This document shows, one piece after another, positions 22,972 to 23,689 of a DNA stretch of 23,689 bases. The notes under the pieces are model-generated. The model was not told where the DNA came from. It worked only from the letters and a program-made list of their open reading frames with translations, and did not search any database. How positions within the stretch are numbered: the first letter of the stretch is position 1; each line of letters begins with the position of its first letter. A program made the position numbers and the translations under genes. Origin of the DNA: Streptomyces sp. NRRL WC-3618 (GTDB lineage Bacteria; Actinomycetota; Actinomycetes; Streptomycetales; Streptomycetaceae); contig NZ_LGDW01000033.1 of NCBI RefSeq assembly GCF_001280005.1, positions 1 to 23,689 on the forward strand. The letters run 5' to 3'.

Positions 22972-23160
22972 TCAGCCGACCCGCCGTATCACCGCCGCGT
23001 CGATCAGGTCCCACGCGCGCGGGAAGGGGCCTTCGTCGTGGCAGTGCCACGCCTCCCAGAACAGGTCGGCGAGCAGGGCGTTCTCCGGGGCGTACACCCG
23101 GTACACATACTGTCGGCCGTCCGTGGCCGGCAGCGCCACCAGCCAGCACCTGCTCTCCAT
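22972..23160 (-). CDS. Small Trp-rich conserved-looking protein of unknown function
   Basis: The 62-residue product (MESRCWLVALPATDGRQ...) has four Trp residues, including FWEAWH and RAWDLID, and a compact, ordered composition. I recognise no domain. The start is uncertain. ATG 23160 has no Shine-Dalgarno sequence, and an in-frame ATG at 23265 would add a disordered 35-residue N-terminus, also without one. It reads away from the Clp-N gene, so the two may share a divergent control region at 23161-23368. Confidence 0.6.
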   Translation of the reverse strand: MESRCWLVALPATDGRQYVYRVYAPENALLADLFWEAWHCHDEGPFPRAWDLIDAAVIRRVG

Positions 23161-23368
23161 GTTGGTCTGGGACGTGCGAGGGCCGGGAGCTGGTTGCGCC
23201 CGGAGCGCGTGGGGAAGGGTGCGCGCCCCTTGCGTCGACTGCGGGTCCGGGTGGCGTGATGTCATCCGTAAGGAGGAGATTCCGCACGCGACGCACACCC
23301 CACGTGGGACGGCGAAATGGTGCGTAGCGGGGATGACCGGATCTGCGGGGACTGATGGGGTAGGGGAT

Positions 23369-23689
23369 GTGCAACCCCGTATTCCCCGGCAGTCGACCAC
23401 TGAGCGCGACGGTGCCAACCGCGTCGACAACGATGCCAGGCTCACCCCTGAGCTGGCAGCGGTGGTCGCCGGTGCGCGCAGACGGGCGCTGCGGGACGGA
23501 GACCGGCAGATCGACACGGCCCACCTGCTGCACAGCCTCCTGGAGTCCGATCCCGAGGTACGTGTGGTGTTCGAGGGCGGCGACCCGCAGGTCGCGCGGC
23601 TGCTCGGCTATCTCGTGCAGCGCAGCATCGGCTACGGACTGCGCTGGCAGAGCTCGGTCGAGGACTCCGGGGCGCTGCCCGTGCTGCCG
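23369..23689 (+). CDS. Clp N-terminal domain protein, 5' part (truncated by window end)
   Basis: The reading frame is open from GTG 23369 to the window edge (107 codons visible). After ~25 variable residues comes a Clp repeat-like region, LTPELAAVVAGARRRALRDGDRQIDTAHLLHSLLES, resembling the N-terminal domain by which ClpA/ClpC chaperones bind substrates or adaptors. LGYLVQRSIGYGLRWQ follows. It may be a stand-alone Clp-N protein or a full ATPase; the window cannot tell. An in-frame ATG at 23333 is an alternative start. Confidence 0.75.
   Translation, partial: MQPRIPRQSTTERDGANRVDNDARLTPELAAVVAGARRRALRDGDRQIDTAHLLHSLLESDPEVRVVFEGGDPQVARLLGYLVQRSIGYGLRWQSSVEDSGALPVLP

Noticed and set aside
23270..23277. 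AAGGAGGA, a perfect Shine-Dalgarno-like sequence on the plus strand
   Set aside because: No start codon follows at a usable distance in a sustained frame. The Clp-N frame begins much later at 23369.

Overview
The window is a chromosomal segment of a Streptomyces or a close relative. The GC content is high, with strong third-position GC bias and many GTG starts. The gene order from the 3' end of a 5S rRNA gene through gcvP resembles the actinobacterial block Rv1822-Rv1832 of Mycobacterium tuberculosis (pgsA2, DUF881, Sbp, DUF881, garA, ftsR-like merR, DUF151, second merR, gcvB). The comparison with named genes comes from memory of these families. No database search was run.

Positions 1-10444 hold the end of an rRNA operon with its terminator, a CDP-alcohol phosphatidyltransferase (probable eukaryotic-type cardiolipin synthase), and a long ManC-type nucleotidyltransferase whose C-terminal phosphomannomutase-like domain looks catalytically dead. 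Next come a DUF881/Sbp/DUF881 membrane trio, a GarA/OdhI-type FHA protein with an added zinc ribbon, FtsR, the DUF151 'bifunctional nuclease', a second MerR protein and DNA polymerase IV. The block mixes envelope precursor synthesis, cell-division control and the kinase-controlled metabolic switch GarA.

Positions 10366-14069 hold a PRC-barrel gene (minus strand) and a tandem glycine riboswitch in front of gcvP, which ends in a strong terminator. Positions 14130-19440 are looser: a small Cys/His-containing DUF5999 protein, an unrecognised 194-residue protein, a glutamate-cysteine ligase family protein, a CPBP membrane protease and a PhzF-family enzyme with a leaderless promoter.

Positions 19441-22303 are the most unusual part. 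A NarL/LuxR-type regulator with a degenerate receiver domain (minus strand) and a PadR regulator (plus strand) are divergently oriented. Between them lies a 1.35-kb segment carrying one gene, a two-domain protein ending in a NADAR domain. The gene is bracketed by five copies of a ~19-bp motif, two on the left and three on the right, all reading inward. Outside the repeats is a 7-bp direct repeat, GGTCACT. This looks like a transposase-less mobile insertion cassette with IS21-like multi-repeat ends and a NADAR cargo gene. That interpretation is an inference from the repeats.

The window ends with an SRPBCC-family protein behind a promoter with an abutting TetR-like palindrome, a small Trp-rich protein, and the first 107 codons of a Clp N-terminal-domain protein cut by the window edge. 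No tRNA, CRISPR array or intact transposase gene was seen.
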